Shown here in pieces: positions 15,509-23,674 of a stretch of 33,670 bases of DNA (positions within the stretch are counted from its first letter, which is position 1; each line of letters begins with the position of its first letter). A program made the position numbers and the translations under genes. The notes beneath the pieces are model-generated. The model did not search any database and was not told the DNA's origin. It worked only from the letters and a program-made list of their open reading frames with translations. Source of the DNA: Sulfurovum sp. (GTDB lineage: Bacteria > Campylobacterota > Campylobacteria > Campylobacterales > Sulfurovaceae); contig JALWLU010000193.1 in NCBI GenBank assembly GCA_026996325.1, positions 1-33,670 of the forward strand, in the 5' to 3' direction.

Positions 15509-15955
15509 TTACTTGATTTCGATCTTTCGAGGTTTCTTCTCTTCCTCTTTCACTTTCGGAATGACCACTTCAAGCACCCCATCTTTGCTCTCGGCCTGAA
15601 TGTGCTCTACATCCACCTTCTCAGGCAGAGTGAAGCTTCGGCTGAACTTGCCGTAGCGGCTCTCGACCTTGTAGTAGTCATCCTCCTTGACCTCATCTTT
15701 GTACTTTCTCTCTCCCGAGATAGTTAACACATTGTCTTCAGTCGTAATTTCGATATCCTCTTTCTTGATACCGGGAAGATCCACTTCAATGTAATAGGCA
15801 TCGTCACTCTCCCGTGTATTGACAGAGGGAACGAACGATGTGATGTTGCTCTCCTCTTTGACAGCAGGGTCAAACTGGTTCATCAAAGAGTGGAGCACCT
15901 CAAATCCTTTTCTAAGGTCCATATCGCTGTATGGGTTGTATCTTGTCACTAACAT
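15509..15955 (-). CDS. small heat-shock protein (Hsp20 family), upstream copy
   Basis: A 148-residue sHSP of conventional build. The short N-terminal arm (RYNPYSDMDLRKGFEVLHSL) is followed by the alpha-crystallin domain: YYIEVDLPGIKKEDIEITTED, VLTISGERKY, YGKFSRSFTLPEKVD and GVLEVVIPK. The C-terminal I-x-I motif is RKIEIK. The ATG at 15955 has AAAAGGAG upstream. It is the first gene of the pair, downstream of a TATAAT with an adjoining palindrome. The two sHSPs differ strongly in their N-terminal arms, suggesting they are not recent duplicates. Confidence 0.94.
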   Translation of the reverse strand: MLVTRYNPYSDMDLRKGFEVLHSLMNQFDPAVKEESNITSFVPSVNTRESDDAYYIEVDLPGIKKEDIEITTEDNVLTISGERKYKDEVKEDDYYKVESRYGKFSRSFTLPEKVDVEHIQAESKDGVLEVVIPKVKEEEKKPRKIEIK

Positions 15956-15987
15956 TTTCGACTCCTTTTTCTCTTATTTCTACCGCT

Positions 15988-16016
15988 ATTATACACGCAG
16001 CTATGCCTGCAGGCAT
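15988..16016 (-). promoter_or_regulatory. heat-shock gene promoter with palindromic operator candidate
   Basis: A TATAAT -10 (15988-15993, read on the minus strand) lies 33 nt upstream of the sHSP ATG. The perfect 14-bp palindrome ATGCCTGCAGGCAT (16003-16016) covers the spacer and -35 position. Neither a CIRCE (HrcA) nor an obvious sigma-32 promoter is present, so a repressor of another type may bind here. Confidence 0.5.
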
Positions 16017-16031
16017 GCTACTTTGGTTGCA

Positions 16032-16925
16032 TTATTTGCTTTTGTCTGAAGAGACGATCTTAGACTTGAACTCTTTGAGCTTGGCTGAGAGCTCCTCGAA
16101 GAGTTTTTCAGCCTTGTTCTTGCCCTTGATCTCTTTTTGCACCGCTTTGATCTGCTCATGCAGCATCTTGTAGGTTGTCTCGCTCTCGCTTACATAGCCA
16201 AGTTTTTCTGCCACATCGAGCGCTTCGGATGCTGCATCGAGGTACTTCAGCGCACGCTCTTTGTCCTCTTTGGCAATGCGCGATGCCGCTGCGATCAGGT
16301 CCGCACTCTCAAGCAGCGGGATGGGCACTACTTCGGTCACTTCTGTAAAGGTACTCAGTGCTATGTAGAGCACCTCTTTTGCCTTGTCGAGTTTGTCATC
16401 GTGCACATAGGATGCTGCCAGCTTCAGCGCACTTGGATAGGAGGCAAGCGGCAGGTTCACGACAGTGATGTCGATCTCGCTTACCAGTGGTGCTATGAGT
16501 GCTCTGGCCTCCTGGACCTTGCCGTCATCGAGCAGATCCTTGACGGTTTTGACCGCCTTCTCCACATCTTCGGCTGTTCCGACGAACTCCTGCACTCTGA
16601 TGATGTTGTTGATAGGCAGCAGTTTTGGCGCATTCTTGGCCGCCATGATCACTTCGAGTTTTCCGATCGCCTTTTCAAGGTTTTCGGTAGCCGCTTTCTT
16701 GTCTTTGTGCTCGAGGGCAATGACTGCACCCTGTGCGAACTTCAGTGATTCAATCGCTTCATTGACCAGTTTTGCCTGATGGCTTCTGGCATCCTCTTTT
16801 GCGTTGCTTATGGCAATTCTGTTGACCTCTTTGACAGTGGCATCCTTGGCCGCCTGCTCTTTGGCGACACCTGCAGTTGTCAGCAGCAGTGACGCAGTAA
16901 TGGCTGAGAGTAGAACTCTTTTCAT
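16032..16925 (-). CDS. YfdX family protein, exported
   Basis: A 297-residue protein with a signal peptide (MKRVLLSAITASLLLTTAGVA, cleavage near 21). The YfdX region includes NAPKLLPI near 97, then TAEDVEKAVKTVKDLLDDGKV, ARALIAPLVSEIDITVVNLPL, YPSALKLAASYV and LSTFTEV-VVPIPLLESADLI. YfdX proteins are linked to acid and multi-drug tolerance in enterobacteria, but the mechanism is unclear. The C-terminal 60 residues are Lys/Glu-rich helix. A good GGAG precedes the ATG. It lies directly upstream of the two heat-shock genes on the same strand, suggesting a shared stress role. Confidence 0.85.
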   Translation of the reverse strand: MKRVLLSAITASLLLTTAGVAKEQAAKDATVKEVNRIAISNAKEDARSHQAKLVNEAIESLKFAQGAVIALEHKDKKAATENLEKAIGKLEVIMAAKNAPKLLPINNIIRVQEFVGTAEDVEKAVKTVKDLLDDGKVQEARALIAPLVSEIDITVVNLPLASYPSALKLAASYVHDDKLDKAKEVLYIALSTFTEVTEVVPIPLLESADLIAAASRIAKEDKERALKYLDAASEALDVAEKLGYVSESETTYKMLHEQIKAVQKEIKGKNKAEKLFEELSAKLKEFKSKIVSSDKSK

Positions 16926-17002
16926 CGTTGACTCCTTTTTTCATCTTTTTGGAATATCGTTATTTAATCTGTTGCAATAATAAAAAGCGAAGCCAAACAG
17001 CC

Positions 17003-17022
17003 AATGCAACCGAAGTTGCATT
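17003..17022 (-). terminator. stable hairpin downstream of the Crp-type gene
   Basis: AATGCAAC and GTTGCATT form an 8-bp stem. On the minus strand the loop is C(TTCG)G, the very stable UUCG tetraloop in RNA. It lies about 37 nt past the stop of the Crp-type gene. The T-run follows it only on the plus strand, so termination on the minus strand would rely on the stem alone. Confidence 0.45.
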
Positions 17023-17058
17023 TTTAAAAAAAGGTAAAAAAGAAGAAGAAAAAAGGTA

Positions 17059-17727
17059 CTAAAAGAGGTTGATCTTGTCCAGAAGTCTGTTCGCATCGAG
17101 GATCTGGATATCCTTGTTCTTCGTCGCGATGGTACCGTCGGACTTGAGTGCTTTGAGGTGGCGCTCCACCACGTGGCGTACTGTACCGATCAGTTTGGCG
17201 ATCTCCGTGTTGGAGAGCCCCTGAATGAGTTTGTACTTGAGTCGGTTGTTGGGGTCGAGGTTCTGCAGCAGCAGTTTGATAAGGCGCTCCGAGGTCGAGT
17301 AGAGCGACAGGTCGGTGGCAAGCTCCTCCATATGGCGCATCTGCTGTGCCAGGTAGGGGAAGAACATCCGGTTGAACGACTCATTGGTCTGAAGCAGGTG
17401 CCGCACCTCCTCTATGGGAAGCTGCAGCAGCTCGGAGTCCTCGAGCGCTTCGTACATCACATCGTGGGGCTGTCCGTCAAGCAGCACGATCGTATCGAAC
17501 ATATCACCTTCCCGGTAGACGAAGATCGTCTGCTCCTTGCCGTTGTCGAAGTTGAGCTGGTAACTCTTGATCTTCCCGCTGATGACGATGTAGAAGTAGC
17601 GAAGCAGCTCATCGCCGTTGAAGAGTGTTTCACCCTTTTTGACGAAGAGGCGTTTGGTAAAGCGTGTGATCTCGCTCTGGGCTTTGGTATCGAGGTTGTA
17701 AAACGGTACGACGGTATCGGGCAACAC
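17059..17727 (-). CDS. Crp/Fnr family transcriptional regulator
   Basis: A regulator of about 222 residues. The N-terminal cyclic-nucleotide-binding-like beta-barrel includes KKGETLFNGDELLRYFYIVISGKIKSY and the glycines of FVYREGDMF. A long dimer helix (FFPYLAQQMRHMEELA) leads to the HTH LSNTEIAKLIGTVRHVVERHLKAL. There are no cysteines at all, so it cannot bind an Fnr-type iron-sulfur cluster. The frame reaches a TTG at 17748, but the AAAGGAG lies inside it, so the true start is GTG 17727 or TTG 17724. It follows truC on the same strand. Confidence 0.88.
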   Translation of the reverse strand: MLPDTVVPFYNLDTKAQSEITRFTKRLFVKKGETLFNGDELLRYFYIVISGKIKSYQLNFDNGKEQTIFVYREGDMFDTIVLLDGQPHDVMYEALEDSELLQLPIEEVRHLLQTNESFNRMFFPYLAQQMRHMEELATDLSLYSTSERLIKLLLQNLDPNNRLKYKLIQGLSNTEIAKLIGTVRHVVERHLKALKSDGTIATKNKDIQILDANRLLDKINLF

Positions 17728-17752
17728 GTCACTCCTTTGGATTTTCAATACG

Positions 17753-18493
17753 TTATTCTATCGCATCGATACCAAAATATTGCAGCATTCTTTCAAAATC
17801 GGCATCGAAGCCCGCCTCTATAGAGAGTACCTTGCCGGTAACGGGGTGCTTCAGCACCATACGGTACGCATGCAGGAGCAGGCGATTGATGCCGAACTTT
17901 TCACGAAAGAGCCTGTTGTGCTCCCCTCTGCCATGTTTCGTATCACCTACAATGGGATGGAAAATGTGCTTCATATGGCGGCGGAGCTGATGCTTCCTGC
18001 CGCTCTTTGGCTCAAGCAACAGCAGGGAATAGCGCGCTTGCGGGTAGCGGCTGACAGGATAGGGAAAGGCTACTGTGGCAAGCCTTCTGTAATATGTTTT
18101 CGCAGCCTGCGCCTCTTTTGTGATGCCGCGAAGCTTCTGCACCTTGGTATCGAGCATCTGCTTGAGCGGATGGTCTATGCAGCCCTCTTCGTCAGTGTAA
18201 CCGCGCACCACTGCCACATACGCCTTCTCTACTTCACCGTTTCGAAACGCAAGTGAAAGTGCGGCAGCGACCTCTTCATCGAAGGCAAACAGCAGCACGC
18301 CCGATGTAGGCTTGTCAAGTCTGTGTACGGGGTAGACGAACCTTTCCGTCAGCCTGCGAACCTCCTGCAGAGCAAAACGCCTCTCATGCCGGTCTATGGC
18401 AGAGCGGTGAACCAGAAGCCCGGAGGGTTTGTTGACTGCGACGATCCATGCATCCCGGTAGAGTATCTCCACCGCAGCCGGGACCTGTACCAT
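17753..18493 (-). CDS. truC: tRNA pseudouridine(65) synthase, RluA family
   Basis: A 246-residue pseudouridine synthase. The catalytic Asp is in VYPVHRLDKPTSGVLLF. The start EILYRDAWIVAVNKPSGLLVHRS and the later EPKSGRKHQLRRHMKHIFHPI-GDTKHG match TruC more closely than RluC/D, and there is no S4 domain. TruC modifies U65 of some tRNAs; the assignment within the RluA family is by motif resemblance. The ATG at 18493 overlaps the wecB stop (TGATG). Codon use resembles the housekeeping genes. Confidence 0.85.
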   Translation of the reverse strand: MVQVPAAVEILYRDAWIVAVNKPSGLLVHRSAIDRHERRFALQEVRRLTERFVYPVHRLDKPTSGVLLFAFDEEVAAALSLAFRNGEVEKAYVAVVRGYTDEEGCIDHPLKQMLDTKVQKLRGITKEAQAAKTYYRRLATVAFPYPVSRYPQARYSLLLLEPKSGRKHQLRRHMKHIFHPIVGDTKHGRGEHNRLFREKFGINRLLLHAYRMVLKHPVTGKVLSIEAGFDADFERMLQYFGIDAIE

Positions 18494-19626
18494 CAAAGCC
18501 TTTCTTGCAAAATCGCAGCGATACGTTCGGAGGCTTTCCCGTCTCCGTAAGGGTTGTGTGCCTGGCTCATTTGACGGTAGGCCGCTTCATCATCCAGCAG
18601 CCGCTGTGTTTGGGAGACGATCGCTTCGACATCGGTGCCTACCAGACGTACCGTACCCGCAGCGACCGCTTCGGGACGCTCCGTCTCATGGCGCATCACC
18701 AGCACCGGTTTGCCAAGGCTGGGCGCTTCCTCCTGGATCCCCCCACTGTCTGTCAGAATGAGATGGGCATGCTTCATCAAGTAGAGAAACACTTCATAAT
18801 CCAGAGGTTTCAGCAGATAGACATTTTCCAAACCTCCCAACAGACGGTTGACGGGTTCTTGTACATGCGGGTTCAGATGGACCGGATAGACGATATCCAC
18901 ATCGGGGTTGTCAAGTGCCAGCTGCTTGATGGCTTCGCAGATATGAATGAACCCCTCGCCGAAGTTCTCTCTTCTGTGGCCGGTGACAAGGATGAACTTC
19001 CGATTCGGGAATGCGGGGTAGTCAGTTTGAATCTTGCGGTCGATCTCTTCGCGCAGCGCTTCGTTCTTTTCGATATGCTCCAGCATCAAAAAGAGCGTAT
19101 CGATGACCGTGTTGCCCGTTACGGAAATCTTGTTGGCATCCACCCCCTCTTTGAGGAGATTTCCTTCGGCCTCCTGTGTCGGAGCGAAATGGTATGCCGC
19201 GAATATCGCCACCATCTTTCTGTTCGCCTCTTCGGGCCACGGGTTGTAGATGTCGCCTGTACGCAGTCCCGCTTCGACATGTCCTACCGCAATCTTCTGA
19301 TAGAACGCCGCCAGTGCCGTCATCGACGTAGTCGTCGTATCACCGTGTACCAGCACAAGATCTGGCCGATAGGAGGAGAGCACCTTTCTCATCTCCAGCA
19401 GAATGCGTGATGAGATATCGTAGAGGTCCTGGTCGGGCTGCATGATATCAAGGTCGAAGTCGGGTGCTATGTCAAACAGTGAGAGCACCTGATCGAGCAT
19501 CTGCCTGTGCTGCGCCGTCACACAGAGCTTCACCTCAAAACGTTCGATCTCCTTCAGAGCTTTCAGCACAGGGACCATTTTGATCGCTTCGGGACGCGTC
19601 CCGAAGGTTACCAGTATCTTCTTCAC
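18493..19626 (-). CDS. wecB: UDP-N-acetylglucosamine 2-epimerase (non-hydrolysing)
   Basis: A 377-residue cytoplasmic epimerase that converts UDP-GlcNAc to UDP-ManNAc, a precursor of surface glycans. Diagnostic motifs are [13 protein letters not shown] at the start, [49 protein letters not shown] and [22 protein letters not shown]. The start is GTG at 19626 with AAAGGG upstream. It lies 12 nt downstream of the barrel gene and is coupled to truC. No wecC partner (UDP-ManNAc dehydrogenase) is present in the window, so the UDP-ManNAc may feed the adjacent polysaccharide locus directly. Confidence 0.94.
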   Translation of the reverse strand: MKKILVTFGTRPEAIKMVPVLKALKEIERFEVKLCVTAQHRQMLDQVLSLFDIAPDFDLDIMQPDQDLYDISSRILLEMRKVLSSYRPDLVLVHGDTTTTSMTALAAFYQKIAVGHVEAGLRTGDIYNPWPEEANRKMVAIFAAYHFAPTQEAEGNLLKEGVDANKISVTGNTVIDTLFLMLEHIEKNEALREEIDRKIQTDYPAFPNRKFILVTGHRRENFGEGFIHICEAIKQLALDNPDVDIVYPVHLNPHVQEPVNRLLGGLENVYLLKPLDYEVFLYLMKHAHLILTDSGGIQEEAPSLGKPVLVMRHETERPEAVAAGTVRLVGTDVEAIVSQTQRLLDDEAAYRQMSQAHNPYGDGKASERIAAILQERL

Positions 19627-19638
19627 GAGAGCCCTTTG

Positions 19639-20547
19639 TTAAAGTTCCTGGAAATAGCCAAGACGAAAGTTGTATTTGTCATATTCACTGCCAAGATTGA
19701 AAAATCCGGTCTCTGCATAGAATCCACTGTCTTCCTCCAGCCATTTACGATATTTCAGATAAACTGCAGCAGTATCGTTACGTACGGTTTCATAGTTGGG
19801 TGTAACTGTAGAGAGGTATGCCGGATTTCCAAAGGCTACATCGATATAGATCCACTGGTCTTTTTCGTGTCCGATACCAAGGCTTATGATATGGGAGGTG
19901 GAGTTGACAGAGCCCGGATCGCTTTGGTTGAAGAATACCCTGTAGCCGATATTATAATCTTCGGAATAGTAGGTCACCCCCACAGAGCCGATGAAATCCT
20001 CATGTTCATCATGCTGATTGATGTAGGTAAATCCAAGCAGACCGACAATGTTTTTGTTTGCACCGAAAATATAGTTGAATTCATGATCTATTCTGAACGC
20101 AGGAAGATACTCCACATCTGTACCTGCCGAGATCTGTGTGAAGGTATAGAAACGGTCCCTCCATCCCTTGTAGATACCAACAGCCCCCAGAAACCCGTTC
20201 CCCTCGACCCGTGTAATGGCACTGCCCTGATAGAGCAGTGTTAAATCGTTCGATATCTTGTCATAGTAACTGAAGTTGAGTGCTGTCCAGTCTTCATAGA
20301 TACTGTACGGATCCAGATAGTCATAAGAGATATCCACTTCCAGCCTGTCATTTGGAAAACCAAAATCTATCTCTTCAAGGCTCTTCTGACTGCTTATCTG
20401 GGAAGCAAGCACATCCCTTTGTGTCTGCACGGCATTTCTGTATAGGGTACCGCCCTGATATGCCTCTGCTCCAAGGGTACACAGCACCATCCATGCAACG
20501 GCTTTCACTCCGACTATGCCAATCTCTCTCTCACCTTTCTGCTGCAT
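19639..20547 (-). CDS. YaiO-family outer-membrane beta-barrel protein
   Basis: A 302-residue protein with a signal peptide (hydrophobic IGIVGVKAVAWMVLCTLG, cleavage after AEA). A short linker and then regularly alternating amphipathic strands with aromatic ends follow (DWTALNFSYYDKIS, LTLLYQGSAITRVEG, DRFYTFTQISAGTDVEYLP, DYNIGYRVFFNQSD, DKYNFRLGYFQEL), the pattern of YaiO-type barrels. The start ATG 20547 has AAAGG 8 nt upstream. It is likely the outer-membrane component for the polysaccharide made by its neighbours; this is inference. The family call rests on remembered pattern. Confidence 0.72.
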   Translation of the reverse strand: MQQKGEREIGIVGVKAVAWMVLCTLGAEAYQGGTLYRNAVQTQRDVLASQISSQKSLEEIDFGFPNDRLEVDISYDYLDPYSIYEDWTALNFSYYDKISNDLTLLYQGSAITRVEGNGFLGAVGIYKGWRDRFYTFTQISAGTDVEYLPAFRIDHEFNYIFGANKNIVGLLGFTYINQHDEHEDFIGSVGVTYYSEDYNIGYRVFFNQSDPGSVNSTSHIISLGIGHEKDQWIYIDVAFGNPAYLSTVTPNYETVRNDTAAVYLKYRKWLEEDSGFYAETGFFNLGSEYDKYNFRLGYFQEL

Positions 20548-20572
20548 CGCTAACACCTTTCTGACCTTTTAT

Positions 20573-20578
20573 ATTATA
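20573..20578 (-). promoter_or_regulatory. candidate promoter of the barrel-wecB-truC unit
   Basis: TATAAT on the minus strand, 26 nt upstream of the barrel gene ATG. Between it and the deacetylase stop (20579-20807) I see no gene, only AT-rich sequence, so the barrel gene probably starts a separate transcript. Confidence 0.4.
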
Positions 20579-20807
20579 TCATCCTGTTCCATCCTCGACA
20601 CTTCCCTCCTTCTCAAGAGCCAAACAAAACCAAAATGCAATAAACACTTCCTCTCTAAAGATGCTTTGAATGAGTATAACACTTTTAAGCTCATTTTGTA
20701 ATAAAAGGACCTTACAGTGTCAAGACAGCAACTTTCTGATTTTGACCTCTCGCCAAAAGAATCTACCTCTGATTCGCAATGGAACTCTCATCGGACCTAT
20801 GCTATCC

Positions 20808-22643
20808 CTATTCATATCTAAACACCTTGTGATATTCGGTACGATTACCCTCAATCGGAACATAATAGAAAGCGTCATCTTTCTGCAAATCTTCAGGGAC
20901 CACTACACTTCTTCCCTGAAAGGTCTTCGGAATGGCAAGTACCATCGCCTCCAAACCCTGTTTTGCATACAGTGTTATTTCAAGCACACCGTCATGCCAC
21001 TCTATCTGCTTGTCCGTGTGAATGAGGCATATCAGAAAATCCCGAAAATAGCTCATTGTCTCCACTTTCAGGTTTCCGCTATTCTGCTGCAAAACACAGT
21101 AGTCGATAAATGATTTGGCTGCATGTTTGTAAGGTCCAAGGTAGATGTCATAAGGATGGGTATAAACAAGTCTTACCACACGGTTTCGAATGGTAAAGTC
21201 CACAACCTCTTTCAGCATCTTGGCAACATTTTCGTCCCGAATATTCTCTTTGGCGAACTCGTGCAGAGATATCTTGTTACCATAGGGGAGAACAGGAAAA
21301 GCAATCAAGTTTTCCGAAAGCATACGGCCCTGGTAGAATGTCCTGTTCGGTGAGGATCCGCTGTCCCCTGTATAGTAGTAACTTTTCATACCAAGAGAAG
21401 AGAGAATTTCGGTGGATTCCGGCTGAGGGAAGAGACCACTAGGTGCGGAGTATTCCCGGATAGGGTACCCAGTAATGGACTCGAGTATACGATTGTTCCT
21501 TTCAATACTCCTGCGAATCCCCCCCTTCTCCAACGTACCGTTTTCAATCCCGTCTGAAAACCAGTTATGGGCCCATCCGCCATGGGAACCAATAATCCCG
21601 AACGGAAGGAGTGCTTCAACAATCTTGCGTCCCTTTCCCGCTGCATCAAAACCTGCATTGTCTCCTGTTTTATAGCAATCCGGTCCGGCAGTGATATGAA
21701 AAGAGTATTTCAGTTGCGGGTCTACATACCCCTGTGCAATAAACCAGGGAAGAGATTTGTGCTCGGCGTTGGAATCGATATGAAGATTCAGCACAACCCC
21801 GCCTTTGGCATAGGGAGAGGAGACCAAGTGCGGCATTTTGACCATTTTGAACAGAAATGTCCGCAATGTGCTTCTGAGAAGCAGGTCATCACTGTTTCCT
21901 TTCAACGCGGCCAAAGGGAGGTTCACAAACAGGAGCATTCCCTTTCCGACACTTTTGCCGGCAAGCAGCGGAACTTCTGTATTTATGTCACTGTTACTTC
22001 TGCCAAAAGCAAACAGATGAACTTTTTTTTCTTTTACAAAATGCAGCACTGTATAGGGATAGGTCAAAGCACCATATTTATATCCGGTAATTGTATTGTT
22101 GGTATCACATTTCCCTGACGGTATGCCGAAATAATCGGCATCCTCCCTACTTTGGAACACCATCTTGCCATAGGAAAAGGGTTTCCTCTCTCCTGTCCCT
22201 CTCTCAACCCCGGTCAACACATCAAACAAGGCTCCCGAGTTACGATACACTCCCTTACTGTTTTTGCTGCCTGCATCGGAAGAGAGCAGCACAGCACCCC
22301 CTTCCTGAAGGTAGGATGCCACCCAGTCAACCGTATCGCTGCTGAGCATTGTAGCTGTTCCGTCGGGGTAGATAATGGCAGGTTTGTGTGCAGCAACCTT
22401 CTTTGGATCAGTGGCAATAAGCTGTCCGTTTGAAATAACGGCATAAGCGGCCCCCTCTTCCTCAAAAACACTGGCAAATGCCCGGATACCCAAAGTCTCG
22501 TTCCCCTCGGCTCCATATACCAGAAGTACCTCCACCAGGTCATTCGTAAGGGCGTTTATCTTCTGCTGAAGTCTAAAGGCATACAACCCTACCAGAAGAA
22601 CCCCCGCAACCAGGAGGGTGCCCAGCATCGTTTTCCGAATCAT
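20808..22643 (-). CDS. membrane-anchored polysaccharide deacetylase (NodB-like)
   Basis: A 611-residue protein with one N-terminal membrane anchor (about 5-22). Residues about 38-265 form a GATase-1/Rossmann-like domain (LVYGAEGNETLGIRAFASVF, GGAVLLSSDAG). Residues about 280-520 resemble the NodB/CE4 fold. The metal-site candidates are His288-x-Asp290 (NLHIDSN), His354 and His359 (SHGGWAHN), Arg396 with SAPSG (RxPxG-like) and His496 (VYTHPYD). The spacings deviate from classic CE4, so activity is inferred. It would remove N-acetyl groups from the polymer in the periplasm, as PgaB does. The start overlaps the bactofilin-like gene (ATGA). Confidence 0.8.
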   Translation of the reverse strand: MIRKTMLGTLLVAGVLLVGLYAFRLQQKINALTNDLVEVLLVYGAEGNETLGIRAFASVFEEEGAAYAVISNGQLIATDPKKVAAHKPAIIYPDGTATMLSSDTVDWVASYLQEGGAVLLSSDAGSKNSKGVYRNSGALFDVLTGVERGTGERKPFSYGKMVFQSREDADYFGIPSGKCDTNNTITGYKYGALTYPYTVLHFVKEKKVHLFAFGRSNSDINTEVPLLAGKSVGKGMLLFVNLPLAALKGNSDDLLLRSTLRTFLFKMVKMPHLVSSPYAKGGVVLNLHIDSNAEHKSLPWFIAQGYVDPQLKYSFHITAGPDCYKTGDNAGFDAAGKGRKIVEALLPFGIIGSHGGWAHNWFSDGIENGTLEKGGIRRSIERNNRILESITGYPIREYSAPSGLFPQPESTEILSSLGMKSYYYTGDSGSSPNRTFYQGRMLSENLIAFPVLPYGNKISLHEFAKENIRDENVAKMLKEVVDFTIRNRVVRLVYTHPYDIYLGPYKHAAKSFIDYCVLQQNSGNLKVETMSYFRDFLICLIHTDKQIEWHDGVLEITLYAKQGLEAMVLAIPKTFQGRSVVVPEDLQKDDAFYYVPIEGNRTEYHKVFRYE

Positions 22644-23674
22644 CCTACCTCTCCAACCTCATCGGTCAACAGATAATTGAAAATCGCAATATGCTCCGCC
22701 AGTCTAATCCGTTTTTTTGCTACAACCGACTTGGTATGTTCACTTGTTCCGACCTGGGAATAGGAACCGATCTCGATACTCTCTCTTGAGAAGAGGTCCC
22801 CTGCAATAAAACAGTTCTCCCCAATCGTTATGCTTCCTTCCGCGATGATATTGCCATCCACAAAACAGTCATCTGCCAGCGTCACATCCCCATTTACTTT
22901 GATATTTCCGAAAACTTTTGCCCCTCTTTCCATTTTCAGGTCACCCTGTGTCACCATAGACCTGAAAAGTATACTGTTTTCAGACAATGTATGGGTACGC
23001 TCCGATATGTACAGAAGATTTTTGTCGATCATCGCTTCATCCAGGTGTTCATCCCTGATATGCTGTAGACTCTTTTTGAAAGCAAACGTATGAGATGTCA
23101 AAATAGGATAGGCATAAAGACGATGAAACGTAACACCTTTTTCCAGGTGCATCGTGCTCGGAGTACTGGCAATATTGATATGGGAGTTTCTTCCTACATA
23201 GATCGCCCCTTCCGCATCTATCCACCGTACAATACAGTTCTCTTCACCAAGTATCAGCTTCTTTCCTGTTCTGACTACCCTTGCATAGCAATGGTCTCCA
23301 AAGACTACCTCGTCACGGGCGACAACCTCCCTTTCAAACTTTGTCTTCGGAGGTGCCACCGACTTGTGCGGAAGATAGACCATCCCGCTGTATACGTTTT
23401 TCTCAAATACCGGACCAAGTACTTCCAGCGTACCAAGTTTGTCACTCTCTATACGCGCTCCGGGCTCCAGAGCATCTATATCATATGCATCGGTAAAATA
23501 CCGGTCAAACTGTTTGGCAATCGCTCTGGGATCCTTCGTGTATTTGAGGTTCACAGGCAGCGGTGCATATCCCTCTTTACTCCATACTGCCTGAATGACA
23601 GGGATCATTGGAAGTACAATCAGAACGATGATTCCAATTGTATACTGCCATATCAACATATCTACACTATGCAT
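22640..23674 (-). CDS. bactofilin-like beta-helix protein with N-terminal membrane anchor
   Basis: A 344-residue protein with one membrane helix (about 7-30). Two regions of short beta-helix rungs follow, about 118-185 and 238-310, the second being typical: GDLKMERGAKVFGNIKVNG, DVTLADDCFVDGN, ITIGENCFIAGDLFS, IEIGSYSQVG. This pattern is that of bactofilins, which self-assemble into filaments. The membrane anchor and middle region are unusual. The ATG at 23674 has GAGAGGAG upstream and overlaps the synthase stop by 8 nt. It may scaffold the synthase complex; that is a guess. A left-handed helix transferase is the alternative. Confidence 0.7.
   Translation of the reverse strand: MHSVDMLIWQYTIGIIVLIVLPMIPVIQAVWSKEGYAPLPVNLKYTKDPRAIAKQFDRYFTDAYDIDALEPGARIESDKLGTLEVLGPVFEKNVYSGMVYLPHKSVAPPKTKFEREVVARDEVVFGDHCYARVVRTGKKLILGEENCIVRWIDAEGAIYVGRNSHINIASTPSTMHLEKGVTFHRLYAYPILTSHTFAFKKSLQHIRDEHLDEAMIDKNLLYISERTHTLSENSILFRSMVTQGDLKMERGAKVFGNIKVNGDVTLADDCFVDGNIIAEGSITIGENCFIAGDLFSRESIEIGSYSQVGTSEHTKSVVAKKRIRLAEHIAIFNYLLTDEVGEVG

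Noticed and set aside
15389-16031. CIRCE (HrcA) operator for the heat-shock genes
   Set aside because: No TTAGCACTC/GAGTGCTAA pair is present.
17059-17727. Crp-type gene as Fnr
   Set aside because: It has no cysteines and so cannot carry the iron-sulfur cluster.
20579-20807. Small gene between the barrel and deacetylase genes
   Set aside because: Frames here lack ribosome binding sites or coding character on either strand.
20808-22643. Naming the deacetylase pgaB and the synthase pgaC
   Set aside because: The domain layout differs: no C-terminal hydrolase, a GATase-like N-terminal domain and altered motif spacing. The polymer is unknown.
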